64,000 bases of DNA from Lacticaseibacillus hegangensis (GTDB lineage: Bacteria > Bacillota > Bacilli > Lactobacillales > Lactobacillaceae). Below the pieces are notes generated by a model. The model searched no databases and was not told the DNA's origin. It saw nothing but the letters and a program-made list of their open reading frames with translations. The position numbers and the translations under genes were made by a program. The stretch lies in the NCBI RefSeq assembly GCF_003946465.1, contig NZ_RHOL01000003.1, positions 1 to 64,000 on the forward strand. The letters run 5' to 3'. How positions within the stretch are numbered: position 1 is the stretch's first letter; each line of letters begins with the position of its first letter. Shown here piece after piece: positions 25,890 to 34,270 of this stretch.

Positions 25890-25916
25890 GACACTTGTGA
25901 CCAGGTCACAAGTGTC
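25890..25916. promoter_or_regulatory. 27-bp perfect palindrome between the BspA-like gene and a sortase
   Basis: The core is CTTGTGACC-A-GGTCACAAG and 13 bp on each side match perfectly. Its centre (25903) is 44 bp from the minus-strand extended -10 TGT-TAAATT at 25854-25862 for the BspA-like gene. It is 38 bp from a plus-strand extended -10 TGT-TACTAT ending at 25946 for the sortase. It is the best copy of the GTGACC/GGTCAC family. The 247-bp gap holds no gene. Confidence 0.8.
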
Positions 25917-25973
25917 TCGGTTTGAAGGGTCAAGCCATGTTACTATTTGACTAGATAAGAAAGGACCGCCCAA

Positions 25974-26819
25974 ATGACCTATTCGAGGCTTCAGCGTCGA
26001 CGCACTCGCCGTCGCTATCATCTATTTTTCACCCTATTCATCATTGGGGCATTGCTGCTGATCGTGCCGCTGGCTTACAGCAAGGCCGTGCAGCATCACG
26101 AGCTGACGCTGGCCAACCAGTACCAGCATGCACAAGTCAAAAGCGGCGCGCTAAAAGCCGCACGACGCTATAATGCGGACATTTATGCGCGCCAACAAGG
26201 CCAGCCCGTCAAGTACCACCAATCAATTAAGCATGTTCAGAAAAATCTGAAGCGGCCGCTTGGCTTTGTCCGGATTCCCGCGATTCATCTGATCAGTACG
26301 CCAATTTATTTTGGCGATTCAGACCGGGTCTTGGCCAAGGGCACTGGGATCATGGGTGGCACCAGTTTGCCGGTGGGCGGGACCAACACGCTAAGCGTTG
26401 TTTCCGGCCACAGCGGGCTGGCCAACCGGGTGATTTTCGACAACATTCGCTATCTCAAGCGTGGTGATGTCTTTTACTTCTCGGCACTCGGTGGTCCGGA
26501 GATTGCGTACCGCGTCTATAAAAGGCTCATCGTCGATCCCACTAAGCCGCATGCAACCGATGTGGTCAAGGTCCAGCCAGGGAAGGATCGGGCCGTGCTG
26601 CTAACCTGTACCCCGATCTTCGTCAATTCTCACCGCCTCCTGATTTACGGCAAACGCGTTCCGATTGCGGCGGCCAAGTCAACTGCCACGCACGCCAGAG
26701 ACGCTTTCACTCCGTTAAACATTTGGCTGTATGCGATCTCACTGTTAATGATCCTGTTTATTATCTGGTTTATGGTGACTGAATTACGCGACCGTCATCT
26801 AATAGCGAAGCGGTCATAG
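25974..26819 (+). CDS. Class C sortase (second copy)
   Basis: 281 residues. A basic N-terminus and a helix (about 16-36) are followed by the catalytic domain with SGHSG (His146), LTCTP (Cys212) and SHRLLIYGKR (Arg221), then a C-terminal helix (about 246-265) and a basic tail. It shares long blocks with the sortase at 19338-20222, for example RVIFDNIRYLKRGDVF against RIFFDNIRYLKKGDVF. It is paired with the divergent BspA-like gene and may be specific for its FPAAG signal; this is inference. Confidence 0.93.
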   Translation: MTYSRLQRRRTRRRYHLFFTLFIIGALLLIVPLAYSKAVQHHELTLANQYQHAQVKSGALKAARRYNADIYARQQGQPVKYHQSIKHVQKNLKRPLGFVRIPAIHLISTPIYFGDSDRVLAKGTGIMGGTSLPVGGTNTLSVVSGHSGLANRVIFDNIRYLKRGDVFYFSALGGPEIAYRVYKRLIVDPTKPHATDVVKVQPGKDRAVLLTCTPIFVNSHRLLIYGKRVPIAAAKSTATHARDAFTPLNIWLYAISLLMILFIIWFMVTELRDRHLIAKRS

Positions 26820-26898
26820 CCGTGCGTTCTTCTGAAGCATTCCATGCTAAAATTTAACTGACAGCACCAGTTCCGATTTGAAGAAAGAAGGCTTTAGT

Positions 26899-27912
26899 AT
26901 GGAACAGGCAAAATTGGGTCACACTGACATCACCGTCTCCCGGCTTTGCGTCGGCGGCATGAGCTTTGGCCAAGCCGGCACCATGCACGCGTGGACACTG
27001 GATCAGCCAGCAACCACGAAAATGGTCAAAACGGCGCTTAATCTCGGCCTCAACTTCTTTGACACCGCCAACTCCTACTCAAAAGGCACCGGCGAAGAAT
27101 ATCTGGGCCAGGCGCTGCGGGACAACGGCGTACCCCGCGACCAAGTCGTGCTCGCATCCAAGGTCTATTTCAACCCAGGCCGGCTCAGCAGTGAGGCCAT
27201 TCACCGCGAAATTGACGGCAGTCTGAAGCGCCTGGGGACCGACTATCTGGACTTATACATCATCCACCGCTTCGACTATGACACCCCGATTGAAGCAACG
27301 ATGGCCGCCCTCAACGACCTCGTTGTTGCCGGCAAGGTGCGGGCCATCGGTGCCAGTGCCATGTACCCCGAGCAGTTTGACCAGATGCAGCAAATCGCCA
27401 AACAGCACGGCTGGGCCACTTTTCAGACGATGGAAAATCACTACAACCTGCTGTACCGAGAGGACGAAAAGGCCTTGATCCCGCTGACCAAAAAGTGGGG
27501 CGCCTCACTGATGCCATACAGCCCGCTGGCTGCTGGTCACCTCAGCCATCCCGGTTGGGACACGGACACCCTGCGCAGCCGCACCGACAAGGTGGCCAAG
27601 GGCAAGTATGACAACATGGAAGAAAACGACCTGGCGATCATTAAGCAGGTCGAAGTCGTGGCGGCAAAACATCACATCACCATGAGCCAGGTCGCCTTGG
27701 CGTGGCTGTGGGCCAAGGGCGTCGCCGCGCCAATCGTTGGTGCCACCAAGGAAAACCACCTGCGCGAGGCGGCAGAAGCTCAGCAAGTTGAGCTCGACGA
27801 TGCTGACATCAAAGCGCTAGAGGCGCCGTATTCGCCGCACCCCATCGTCGGCGCGTTGGATAAAAACCCGCCAGCCGGCACAATTTTGGTCGACGAAAAG
27901 AAGGAAAAGTAA
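26899..27912 (+). CDS. Aldo/keto reductase
   Basis: 337 residues from the ATG at 26899 (MEQAKLGHTDITVSRLCVGG), with GAAGG upstream; a TTG 21 bp earlier lacks one. NFFDTANSYSKGTGEE supplies Asp and Tyr of the catalytic tetrad, LASKVYFNPG the Lys and DLYIIHRFD the His. GAT KENHL near 282, read as IVGATKENHL, is the NADP-binding part. It belongs to the YghZ/Tas-like bacterial AKR group that reduces aldehydes with NADPH. It is followed after 1 bp by a phosphatase gene, so the two are cotranscribed. Confidence 0.9.
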   Translation: MEQAKLGHTDITVSRLCVGGMSFGQAGTMHAWTLDQPATTKMVKTALNLGLNFFDTANSYSKGTGEEYLGQALRDNGVPRDQVVLASKVYFNPGRLSSEAIHREIDGSLKRLGTDYLDLYIIHRFDYDTPIEATMAALNDLVVAGKVRAIGASAMYPEQFDQMQQIAKQHGWATFQTMENHYNLLYREDEKALIPLTKKWGASLMPYSPLAAGHLSHPGWDTDTLRSRTDKVAKGKYDNMEENDLAIIKQVEVVAAKHHITMSQVALAWLWAKGVAAPIVGATKENHLREAAEAQQVELDDADIKALEAPYSPHPIVGALDKNPPAGTILVDEKKEK

Positions 27913-27913
27913 G

Positions 27914-28492
27914 ATGGGGAGGCTGTATCTGGTACGCCACGGCGAAACCCTGTTCAATGTGCAGCACAAAATTCAGGGTTGGTGCGACTCCCCGCTGACG
28001 GCCCGCGGCATCGCGCAGGCCAAACGACTGGCCGCTTATTTTGACCCGCTCCCGCTGGATCACGCGTACAGCTCGACTGCCGAGCGGGCCGTGGACACTG
28101 CGGAACTGATCATCCATGGCCGGTTGCCAGTCTGTCACCTGAAGGCCCTCAAGGAGATGAATTACGGCGTTTTTGAGGGTGAAAGCCAATCGCTTAATCC
28201 GGCGCGGCCCAAAGACTTCGAGACCTTCTTCGTCCGTTACGGCGGCGAGTCCTCGAACACCACCGGTCAGCGTCTGCTCAAGGCTTTGACTGAGATCATG
28301 CAGCAGCCGGATCACCAGAACGTGTTAGCCGTGTCCCACAGCGCCGCGTGCTTTAATTTTCTGCGGCAGCTTCAAGACCCAACCGAAGTTTTGGCTGGTG
28401 GTTTTCCAAATGGCGCCGTGCTGGTCTTTGACTACGACATAACTGGCTTTCACCTGCTCCGCGTTGATCGGCAGACTGCCCAAAACCTGTGA
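27914..28492 (+). CDS. Histidine phosphatase family protein (phosphoglycerate mutase-like)
   Basis: 192 residues. RHGET at 8-12 carries the phosphorylated His, and LAVSHSAAC near 139 the second catalytic His. EMNYGVFEGES near 83 contains the acid/base Glu region. The short length suggests a cofactor-dependent phosphatase rather than a glycolytic mutase. The gene starts 1 bp after the aldo/keto reductase. Substrate unknown. Confidence 0.88.
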   Translation: MGRLYLVRHGETLFNVQHKIQGWCDSPLTARGIAQAKRLAAYFDPLPLDHAYSSTAERAVDTAELIIHGRLPVCHLKALKEMNYGVFEGESQSLNPARPKDFETFFVRYGGESSNTTGQRLLKALTEIMQQPDHQNVLAVSHSAACFNFLRQLQDPTEVLAGGFPNGAVLVFDYDITGFHLLRVDRQTAQNL

Positions 28493-28577
28493 GTCTGTTT
28501 AACTGCGCCGCTACCGGCCACTGATGGCTTGAAAGCGGCAAGGGTTCGCCATATCCTTGGTTCGGGAGGTCTTCATC

Positions 28578-29327
28578 ATGAAAAAAGCTGTTTTGATCAC
28601 ACCTGCAGTCGGGGCGGCCGCTGTGTTTCTGGCGACCAAGCACAAGTTTATAAGTCGTGTAGTGCTTGGCAATCTGCCCCAGTATTCACCGGCCGCACTC
28701 ACCCTGAATCCAGCATCGTCTTTGTACGGCAAATACATCGTCTTTTTAGGCTCGTCGATCACATACGGCGCCGGCGCTTTTGGCAAATCGTTCGTTGATG
28801 ATCTCGAGGCCAGCGACGGGCTGATTGCGGACAAGCTTGCCATTACTGGCACCACGCTCGCCGGCCCAGAGCCAAGCAGCTACGTTTCACGGCTGCAAAA
28901 TTTTCACCCCAAGGCGGCGGCAGATGCGTTTGTTTGCCAACTGTCCACCAATGACGGACGCGCCGGCAAGCCAGTGGGCACGATTACCGAAGCCGGTGCG
29001 ACCGAGTTTGACACGACCACGACCATTGGCGCGATCGAAGCCATCATCGCGCGGGTCAAGCAAGACTGGGACTGCCCCATTTTGTTTTACACCTGTGTGC
29101 GCAAGCCAGAAGCAGACTACGAGAACCTCATTGCTGCCCTTTATCAGCTGCAGGCGAAATACGGCTTTGCCATTCTCGATTTGAAGCACGATCAAGCTTT
29201 GGCCAGCGCGACCAGCCAGCTGCCCTTCGCCATGCTCGATGATGCCCACCCAACCCAGCAAGGCTATCTCAAACTTTGGACGCCAATTTTTCGGGCGCAG
29301 CTTTCTGAACTACTCATGAGAAAATAG
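28578..29327 (+). CDS. SGNH/GDSL-type hydrolase, membrane-anchored
   Basis: 249 residues from the ATG at 28578, with GGGAGG 8 nt upstream; the TTG at 28557 is rejected. An N-terminal hydrophobic stretch (about 3-20) suggests an uncleaved anchor. FLGSSITYGAG near 54 is block I with the nucleophile Ser, QLSTNDGR near 118 holds the block III Asn, and DDAHPTQQGYLKLW near 226 the Asp-His pair. It may deacylate cell-wall polysaccharide or lipid on the outer face. Its stop codon is followed directly by the metA leader promoter. Confidence 0.88.
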   Translation: MKKAVLITPAVGAAAVFLATKHKFISRVVLGNLPQYSPAALTLNPASSLYGKYIVFLGSSITYGAGAFGKSFVDDLEASDGLIADKLAITGTTLAGPEPSSYVSRLQNFHPKAAADAFVCQLSTNDGRAGKPVGTITEAGATEFDTTTTIGAIEAIIARVKQDWDCPILFYTCVRKPEADYENLIAALYQLQAKYGFAILDLKHDQALASATSQLPFAMLDDAHPTQQGYLKLWTPIFRAQLSELLMRK

Positions 29328-29328
29328 C

Positions 29329-29357
29329 TTGACCTTGATGAGGAAATGCCATAGTAT
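29329..29357 (+). promoter_or_regulatory. Promoter of the metA-hom operon
   Basis: TTGACC, a 17-bp spacer and TAGTAT. The -35 starts 2 bp after the hydrolase stop codon, so the operon has its own start just before the T-box leader. Confidence 0.8.
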
Positions 29358-29363
29358 GACGTT

Positions 29364-29648
29364 AACTAAAAACACGTTGACGAGATAAGTAAACGACGCG
29401 GCGTCTGCAGAGAGCTGGCAAGTGGTGAAAGTCAGTGGCGCTGGCCCGTTGAACATGGTCTCCGAGTATTGCCGCTGTGAGCTTTGTCGTGAGCAGTCGC
29501 CGGGTCCGCCCGTTATCGCGTGACCGTATCGCGCAGCTGCGCCGTACGGCTTGAGTGGCAGTTGATAACAATTGTCAGAACACGGGTGGTACCACGCATT
29601 GGCGTCCCGCGGGTCTTCATTTGATTGAAGACTCGCGGGATTTTTGTT
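29364..29648 (+). promoter_or_regulatory. T-box riboswitch (tRNA-Met) before metA-hom
   Basis: Stem I contains AGTA, CAGAGAG and GGTG, and the specifier loop reads GAAC-AUG-G (AUG at 29454-29456), flanked below by TCTC pairing with GAGA. The T-box GGGTGGTACCACG lies at 29584-29596, and its UGGU pairs with the ACCA end of tRNA-Met. The terminator stem cccgcgggtcttca/tgaagactcgcggg followed by five T ends near 29645. Confidence 0.93.
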
Positions 29649-29667
29649 TGTTCTGGAGGTGATGAAA

Positions 29668-30492
29668 ATGGCACAAGTGACAATTTTACGCGGATTGACC
29701 CGCACGGCCGAGGCCACAGCCCCGAGTGCGCTGCAATTGTTGGTCTTGAACCTCATGCCGAACCGGGCGCAGACGGAGCAGCAACTCGCGCAAGTGCTGG
29801 CCGCGGGCAAGCGGCCGGTCGCATTAACTTTCTGTGTGCCGGACACCCACCATCTTCGCCACAACGCGGCGGCCGTTCGCCGCGCCTACGCCGGCTTTCA
29901 CGATATCGAGGACCAGCATTTTGACGGCCTGATCATTACTGGCGCCCCACTGGATCGCCTTGCGTTTCAACAAGTGGATTTTTGGCCGGAGCTGCACCGC
30001 ATTCTGGCATGGCGCAAAACGCATGTCACCGGTTCCCTGTTTATCTGCTGGGGCGCGTATGCGGCAGGCACAATCGATGGCCTTTTTACCGGCCAGCCGC
30101 TGACGGATAAAATCTCAGGCGTTTACACGACCGGCGGCTTGACGATGCCACAGTCCCGCTTTTTCAAGATTCCATTGACCAGCGTCCGTCGCGGGCAGAT
30201 CATCACCGGCTCTTCGGCCCTTGGCGCCACTTTTATCAAAGACTTGGCCACCAACAGCTGGTATCTGGCCGGCCACTTGGAGTACCAAACCGACACGCTG
30301 CTGGCTGAATATCAGCGCGACTGCCGCAAGGATCCGACCACGCCGAAACCCGCGCATTATTTTGATCAAAATCGGCAGCCGCAAAACACATGGCGACGCG
30401 ACGCTGCCCGCGTCTATGCAGGCTGGCTTCAGACGCTCGTGCCGCGGCGGGTCAAGGCGCTTAGCTCAGGCTTAACCTATGGAAAGGAGTGA
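29668..30492 (+). CDS. metA: Homoserine O-acyltransferase (MetA family)
   Basis: 274 residues from the ATG at 29668 (MAQVTILRGLTRTAEA), which has GGAGG 8 nt upstream; an ATG at 29662 is too close. FICWGAYAAG holds the nucleophile Cys127, and AGHLEYQ the His203-x-Glu205 pair. It acylates homoserine, the first committed step of methionine synthesis. Whether acetyl or succinyl is used cannot be decided here, though Firmicutes MetA enzymes often use acetyl-CoA. It is somewhat shorter than the usual ~300 residues. The Met T-box and the following hom gene support the role. Confidence 0.9.
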   Translation: MAQVTILRGLTRTAEATAPSALQLLVLNLMPNRAQTEQQLAQVLAAGKRPVALTFCVPDTHHLRHNAAAVRRAYAGFHDIEDQHFDGLIITGAPLDRLAFQQVDFWPELHRILAWRKTHVTGSLFICWGAYAAGTIDGLFTGQPLTDKISGVYTTGGLTMPQSRFFKIPLTSVRRGQIITGSSALGATFIKDLATNSWYLAGHLEYQTDTLLAEYQRDCRKDPTTPKPAHYFDQNRQPQNTWRRDAARVYAGWLQTLVPRRVKALSSGLTYGKE

Positions 30493-30496
30493 TCTA

Positions 30497-31798
30497 ATGA
30501 CCAAAATCAATGTCGGATTGCTAGGCCTTGGGACCGTTGGGAAAGGCGTTGCCACCATCGTTGCGCGCCAGTCGCCTCAGCTGGCGTCCGCCGGGCTTAA
30601 AATCACGCGGGCAGCGGTGCGGACTATCACACCAGAGCGTCAGGCACATTTTCCGGACATCAAGCTGACAACCGACGCGTTTCAAATCGTCAATGACCCT
30701 GAGATTCAAATTATCGTGGAGGCGATTGGCGGCATTGACCTGCCGTATGCGCTGATCCAGCAGGCACTGAGAAACGGCAAGCACGTCATCACTGCCAACA
30801 AAGACTTGATCGCCACGCATGGTCAAGCACTGACCGCACTTGCCGCCAGCCAGCACGTGGCCCTGAATTACGAGGCCGCCGTCATGGGCAGCATTCCCAT
30901 TTTGCGCACCTTGAACACCAGCTTTGCTGGCGATACCATCACGTCACTCGCCGGCATCGCCAATGGCACCTCTAACTTCATTTTGTCGCAGATGGCACGC
31001 GGCCGCAGTTACCAAGGCGCCCTTGCCGACGCGCAGCAAAAAGGCTTTGCCGAAGCTGATCCGACCAACGACGTCGAAGGCCTCGACGCCAGCTACAAGC
31101 TGCTGATCCTGTGTCGGTTGGCGTTTGGCCTCGACGCCACGCTGGCCAGCATCCATCGCCAGGGCATCACGACCCTCACCGCCGCTGATTTTGCCGCGGC
31201 CAAACACTTCGGCTGCACCATCAAGCCGCTGATCCGGGCTATTCGCCGCGGCAATCAGCTCAGCCTAACTGTCGCGCCAGCCCTGGTGCCGAATACCAAT
31301 CCGCTAAGTCACGTTGACGACGAGTTCAATGCCATTGAGCTGACCTCAACCAATACCAAGTCGCTGGTGCTCATCGGCCCTGGCGCCGGCAGCCTGCCGA
31401 CGGCGAACGCGGTCGTCGCGGACCTGCAGGCCGTCGCGCACGATATTCGCGGCCATCAAACGCCGACCATCGCGGCTCAGGTTCTGCTAACGGCCGAAGC
31501 ATTAGAACTAAAAACGCCCCAACTTGTTGTGTTGGACACTGATCTGTCAATTACTGGCGCTGCCATCGCCGACCACCTCGGCCTGTCATGCGTCACCTAT
31601 CAACACAACAATGAGCTTACTCTCCTATCCCCCGCGGTCACTGATGAGACCATCGACACGTGGCGCGCCACCTTGAATAGGCTCAAGCACGTGAAAGTGC
31701 AACACGTTCTGCCCGTGTTTAACCCCGATGGCCGCGCTCACCAAACTCAACTACAAAATCTGACGACGACGTCAGAGACCGAGAGCCAATCATTTTGA
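30497..31798 (+). CDS. hom: Homoserine dehydrogenase
   Basis: 433 residues from the ATG at 30497 (MTKINVGLLGLGTVGKGV), preceded by AAGGAG that overlaps the metA stop. GLGTVGKG is the NAD(P) site. HVITANKDLIATHG near 96 and GIANGTSNFIL near 155 are family signatures, and EADPTNDVEGLDASYKL near 188 contains the substrate-binding Glu and catalytic Lys. The C-terminal ~90 residues form a weakly recognisable ACT-like domain. It makes homoserine from aspartate semialdehyde and feeds MetA in the same operon. Confidence 0.93.
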   Translation: MTKINVGLLGLGTVGKGVATIVARQSPQLASAGLKITRAAVRTITPERQAHFPDIKLTTDAFQIVNDPEIQIIVEAIGGIDLPYALIQQALRNGKHVITANKDLIATHGQALTALAASQHVALNYEAAVMGSIPILRTLNTSFAGDTITSLAGIANGTSNFILSQMARGRSYQGALADAQQKGFAEADPTNDVEGLDASYKLLILCRLAFGLDATLASIHRQGITTLTAADFAAAKHFGCTIKPLIRAIRRGNQLSLTVAPALVPNTNPLSHVDDEFNAIELTSTNTKSLVLIGPGAGSLPTANAVVADLQAVAHDIRGHQTPTIAAQVLLTAEALELKTPQLVVLDTDLSITGAAIADHLGLSCVTYQHNNELTLLSPAVTDETIDTWRATLNRLKHVKVQHVLPVFNPDGRAHQTQLQNLTTTSETESQSF

Positions 31799-32021
31799 TT
31801 AAATCAGAGCATGAAGAACATCGATACCAAGCAAAGACGGATCAATCAAAATGAACTGACCATAATTAGGCGAAACCAAAATCGGTGCCCGAAACAGTAC
31901 TCACAATATCGTTCATTAAGAAAAATGGCGATGAAGGCCATACCCTTTGAAGGGAGCACAACACGCACTTCAAAAGCCTACCCAGCAAGATAACCTCTTC
32001 ACCTTTCATAAAGCAAACAAA

Positions 32022-32066
32022 TGCCCCTGCGCCGCGATTCTATTCCGGAATCGTGGCCCAGAGGCA
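32022..32066. repeat. Dispersed palindromic element, copy 2
   Basis: On the minus strand it reads TGCCTCTGGGCCACGATTC, a loop, GAATCGCGGCGCAGGGGCA, then TTTGTTTG. The arms match copy 1 at 9126-9174 at most positions, while the loops differ. It lies 38 bp past the flavoprotein gene and probably terminates that operon. The rest of the 305-bp gap 31799-32103 holds no gene. Confidence 0.7.
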
Positions 32067-32103
32067 CTCGTACTTGGTGATGAAAGTGGTTAACGTCTCA
32101 AGA

Positions 32104-33525
32104 TTATTTGTGTTGAACAATCGCCGCGACCGCGTTGCGCCCTGAAAAGGCCGCAAATCCCGCGGTACTTCCTGGCAAGGTCACCGCATAAGTATCGCCG
32201 ACCAGCATCCCTGCCGCATCGTTGCCAATCGCATAAAGTCCAGGAAGCGGATACCCTTGGGCATTCAGCACCGCATTATGCGTATCGATGCGCAAACCAC
32301 CAATCGCACACGCCATCCCCACGCCTAAGGTCACCGCATAAAATGGGCCATCCTTAACCGGCGTGAGATAAGCTGAAGCTTTGCCAAAATCAGCATCAAC
32401 GCCCGCCGCAACTTGCTGATTATAACGGGCAACGGAATCAACCAGGTTTGGCAAATGCAGCTGGTCTGCCAAGGCCTCCAAGGTATCAGCTTTCGCCAAA
32501 TACTTGCGATGCGCTGCTAGGTCCGAGGCTAATTCATCAGGCAGCTTGCTTAAGGTATCCGGCGAAAATGGCGAATTGCCCACGGCCTTATACAACCCGA
32601 CCGTGCTCAAATGTTTGACGGCTTCCCCGTCAAAAATCGCAAATGTCCGCGCTTGGCCAAGCAGCGCATTCCCTGCGTGACACATGTTGTCGTTCACATC
32701 TTCGTTCACGAAACGGTCACCGACCTGGTTGACCCACAAGATTGCTTCTTGAGTTGCGGCCACGGCAATTTCAGAGCTCATATGCATGAACGGCGGCAGC
32801 ATCGGGTCATAAATGGCCCCACCACCAAACTGGAGAGCCCCCATGCTGTCATGCATCGCCCCGGCCGCCCAGGCCAACTGCATGCCATCGCCAGTGGATT
32901 TGCCATCACTGACACTCATCAACCGGTTTGATAATGGCGTTTGCTTTTTGATCAATTCAGGATTGTCCACGTAGCCGCCGGTGGCTAAGATCACGTTGTC
33001 AGCGGCAATTTCTGTCGTTTGCCCGGTGACCTCGTTCATGACCTCAACGCCTGACAGATGCCCGGCAGTCTGCAATAATTTTTGGGCACTGGTACTCGTG
33101 CAGAATTCGACGCCGAGTTGCCGCGCTTTGGCCACCAACGTTGCCACCGCCGCGTGGCCGCCGGCAAAGGCATGAATGGTGGGCCAGCTTTTCCCTTGCG
33201 GGCCGACGCTGGCAAACTTCACCCCTTGGTCTGCTAACCAGTCGATGGTCTCGCCAGAATGGTCGATCAACTGTTTGAGATGCGGCGCGCTGGCTTCGAA
33301 ATGGGAATAATTCAGCTCATCTTGCAACAACTGTGTGCGGTCGATGGTGATGCCGGCTTGTTGTTGAAGCTTTGAATCCACGCCCATCGCACCTTCCACA
33401 TAGTTGCCGTCGCCGCCGAGACTGCGCCCTTTTTCAATCACCACACAGGACAGTCCAGCCTGCCGCGCAGTAATTGCGGCGACCAGTCCTGATAGGCCGC
33501 CGCCAATGATGACAACTTCAGGCAT
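32104..33525 (-). CDS. FAD-dependent fumarate-reductase-like flavoprotein (third gene of operon)
   Basis: 473 residues. GGGLSGLVAA near 8 is the FAD-binding Rossmann turn, followed by VVIEKGRSLGGDGNY. AFAGGHAAVATLV near 122 and VILATGGYVDNPELI near 180 are typical of the fumarate-reductase/succinate-dehydrogenase flavoprotein family, and GDTYAVTLPGSTAGFAAFSG closes the FAD site. No FMN-binding domain or signal peptide is seen. It overlaps the SDR gene by 8 bp. It likely reduces an unsaturated or aromatic acid in the cytosol; the substrate is unknown. Confidence 0.88.
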   Translation of the reverse strand: MPEVVIIGGGLSGLVAAITARQAGLSCVVIEKGRSLGGDGNYVEGAMGVDSKLQQQAGITIDRTQLLQDELNYSHFEASAPHLKQLIDHSGETIDWLADQGVKFASVGPQGKSWPTIHAFAGGHAAVATLVAKARQLGVEFCTSTSAQKLLQTAGHLSGVEVMNEVTGQTTEIAADNVILATGGYVDNPELIKKQTPLSNRLMSVSDGKSTGDGMQLAWAAGAMHDSMGALQFGGGAIYDPMLPPFMHMSSEIAVAATQEAILWVNQVGDRFVNEDVNDNMCHAGNALLGQARTFAIFDGEAVKHLSTVGLYKAVGNSPFSPDTLSKLPDELASDLAAHRKYLAKADTLEALADQLHLPNLVDSVARYNQQVAAGVDADFGKASAYLTPVKDGPFYAVTLGVGMACAIGGLRIDTHNAVLNAQGYPLPGLYAIGNDAAGMLVGDTYAVTLPGSTAGFAAFSGRNAVAAIVQHK

Positions 33526-34270
33526 GTGGCGCCTCCTGTTTCAATCCAGCACTGACCCCGCCATCGACCACGACAGTTTGCCCGGTCATGAAGGTCGCTT
33601 CTGTCGCAACGAAGACGAACACTTTGGCCAGCTCTTCAACCGTTTCATAACGCTTCATTGGGACCGTTGGCGTCATGGTATCAATGAACGCCCCATCGTT
33701 CAGCGGCGTTTTAGTCAGTCCTGGGGCCACACAGTTGACACGAATATTATGATCCGCATAGTCGACCGCGGCGGCTTGCGTCATACCCATGATGCCATTT
33801 TTGGCCGCATTATAAGCGCCAAAACCACCTGGTGCGTAGAAGCTACCCAGCGCGCCGGTATTGACGATCGACCCAAAGCCTTGTTTCAGGAATAAGTTAA
33901 TTTCCGCGCGCATGCACTTGAACGTGCCGACCAGATCCAGGCCAACAGTCTTGTCAAAATCCTCATTCGTGAGCTCAGCAAACGGCTTCAGCACACCGCC
34001 ACCAGCGTTATTAATGACATAATCCAAGCGGCCGAACTGCGTCATCACCTGAGCCAGCGCCGCATCGATCGAGTCGTCTTTAGTCACATCCATGACCAAA
34101 CCGATCACTGTCCCTGAGGCTTGCCCATTCAGGGATTGCGCCACTTCCACCACGCTGGGTTGATAATCGGTCAACACGACGTTTGCCCCAGCATTAGCGA
34201 AGGCGACACTCACCCCGTAACCGATCCCTTGCGCCGCACCGGTGATCAATGCCACTTTATTTTCTAACAT
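33518..34270 (-). CDS. Short-chain dehydrogenase/reductase (classical)
   Basis: 250 residues. TGAAQGIG near 10 is the cofactor turn, NNAGGG near 89 the conserved Asn-Ala-Gly and YNAAK near 156 the catalytic Tyr/Lys. The C-terminus GQTVVVDGGVSAG is standard. It overlaps the flavoprotein genes on both sides (1 bp and 8 bp), so the three are translationally coupled and probably act in one pathway, for example oxidation of a hydroxy group coupled to reduction of double bonds. Confidence 0.92.
   Translation of the reverse strand: MLENKVALITGAAQGIGYGVSVAFANAGANVVLTDYQPSVVEVAQSLNGQASGTVIGLVMDVTKDDSIDAALAQVMTQFGRLDYVINNAGGGVLKPFAELTNEDFDKTVGLDLVGTFKCMRAEINLFLKQGFGSIVNTGALGSFYAPGGFGAYNAAKNGIMGMTQAAAVDYADHNIRVNCVAPGLTKTPLNDGAFIDTMTPTVPMKRYETVEELAKVFVFVATEATFMTGQTVVVDGGVSAGLKQEAPHA

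Noticed and set aside
29310-29864. A 184-codon minus-strand frame opposite the metA leader
   Set aside because: It lies antisense to the Met T-box and the metA N-terminus, both well supported.
31811-31993. A 60-codon frame after hom
   Set aside because: Composition is unlike a protein and no ribosome binding site or homology was recognised.
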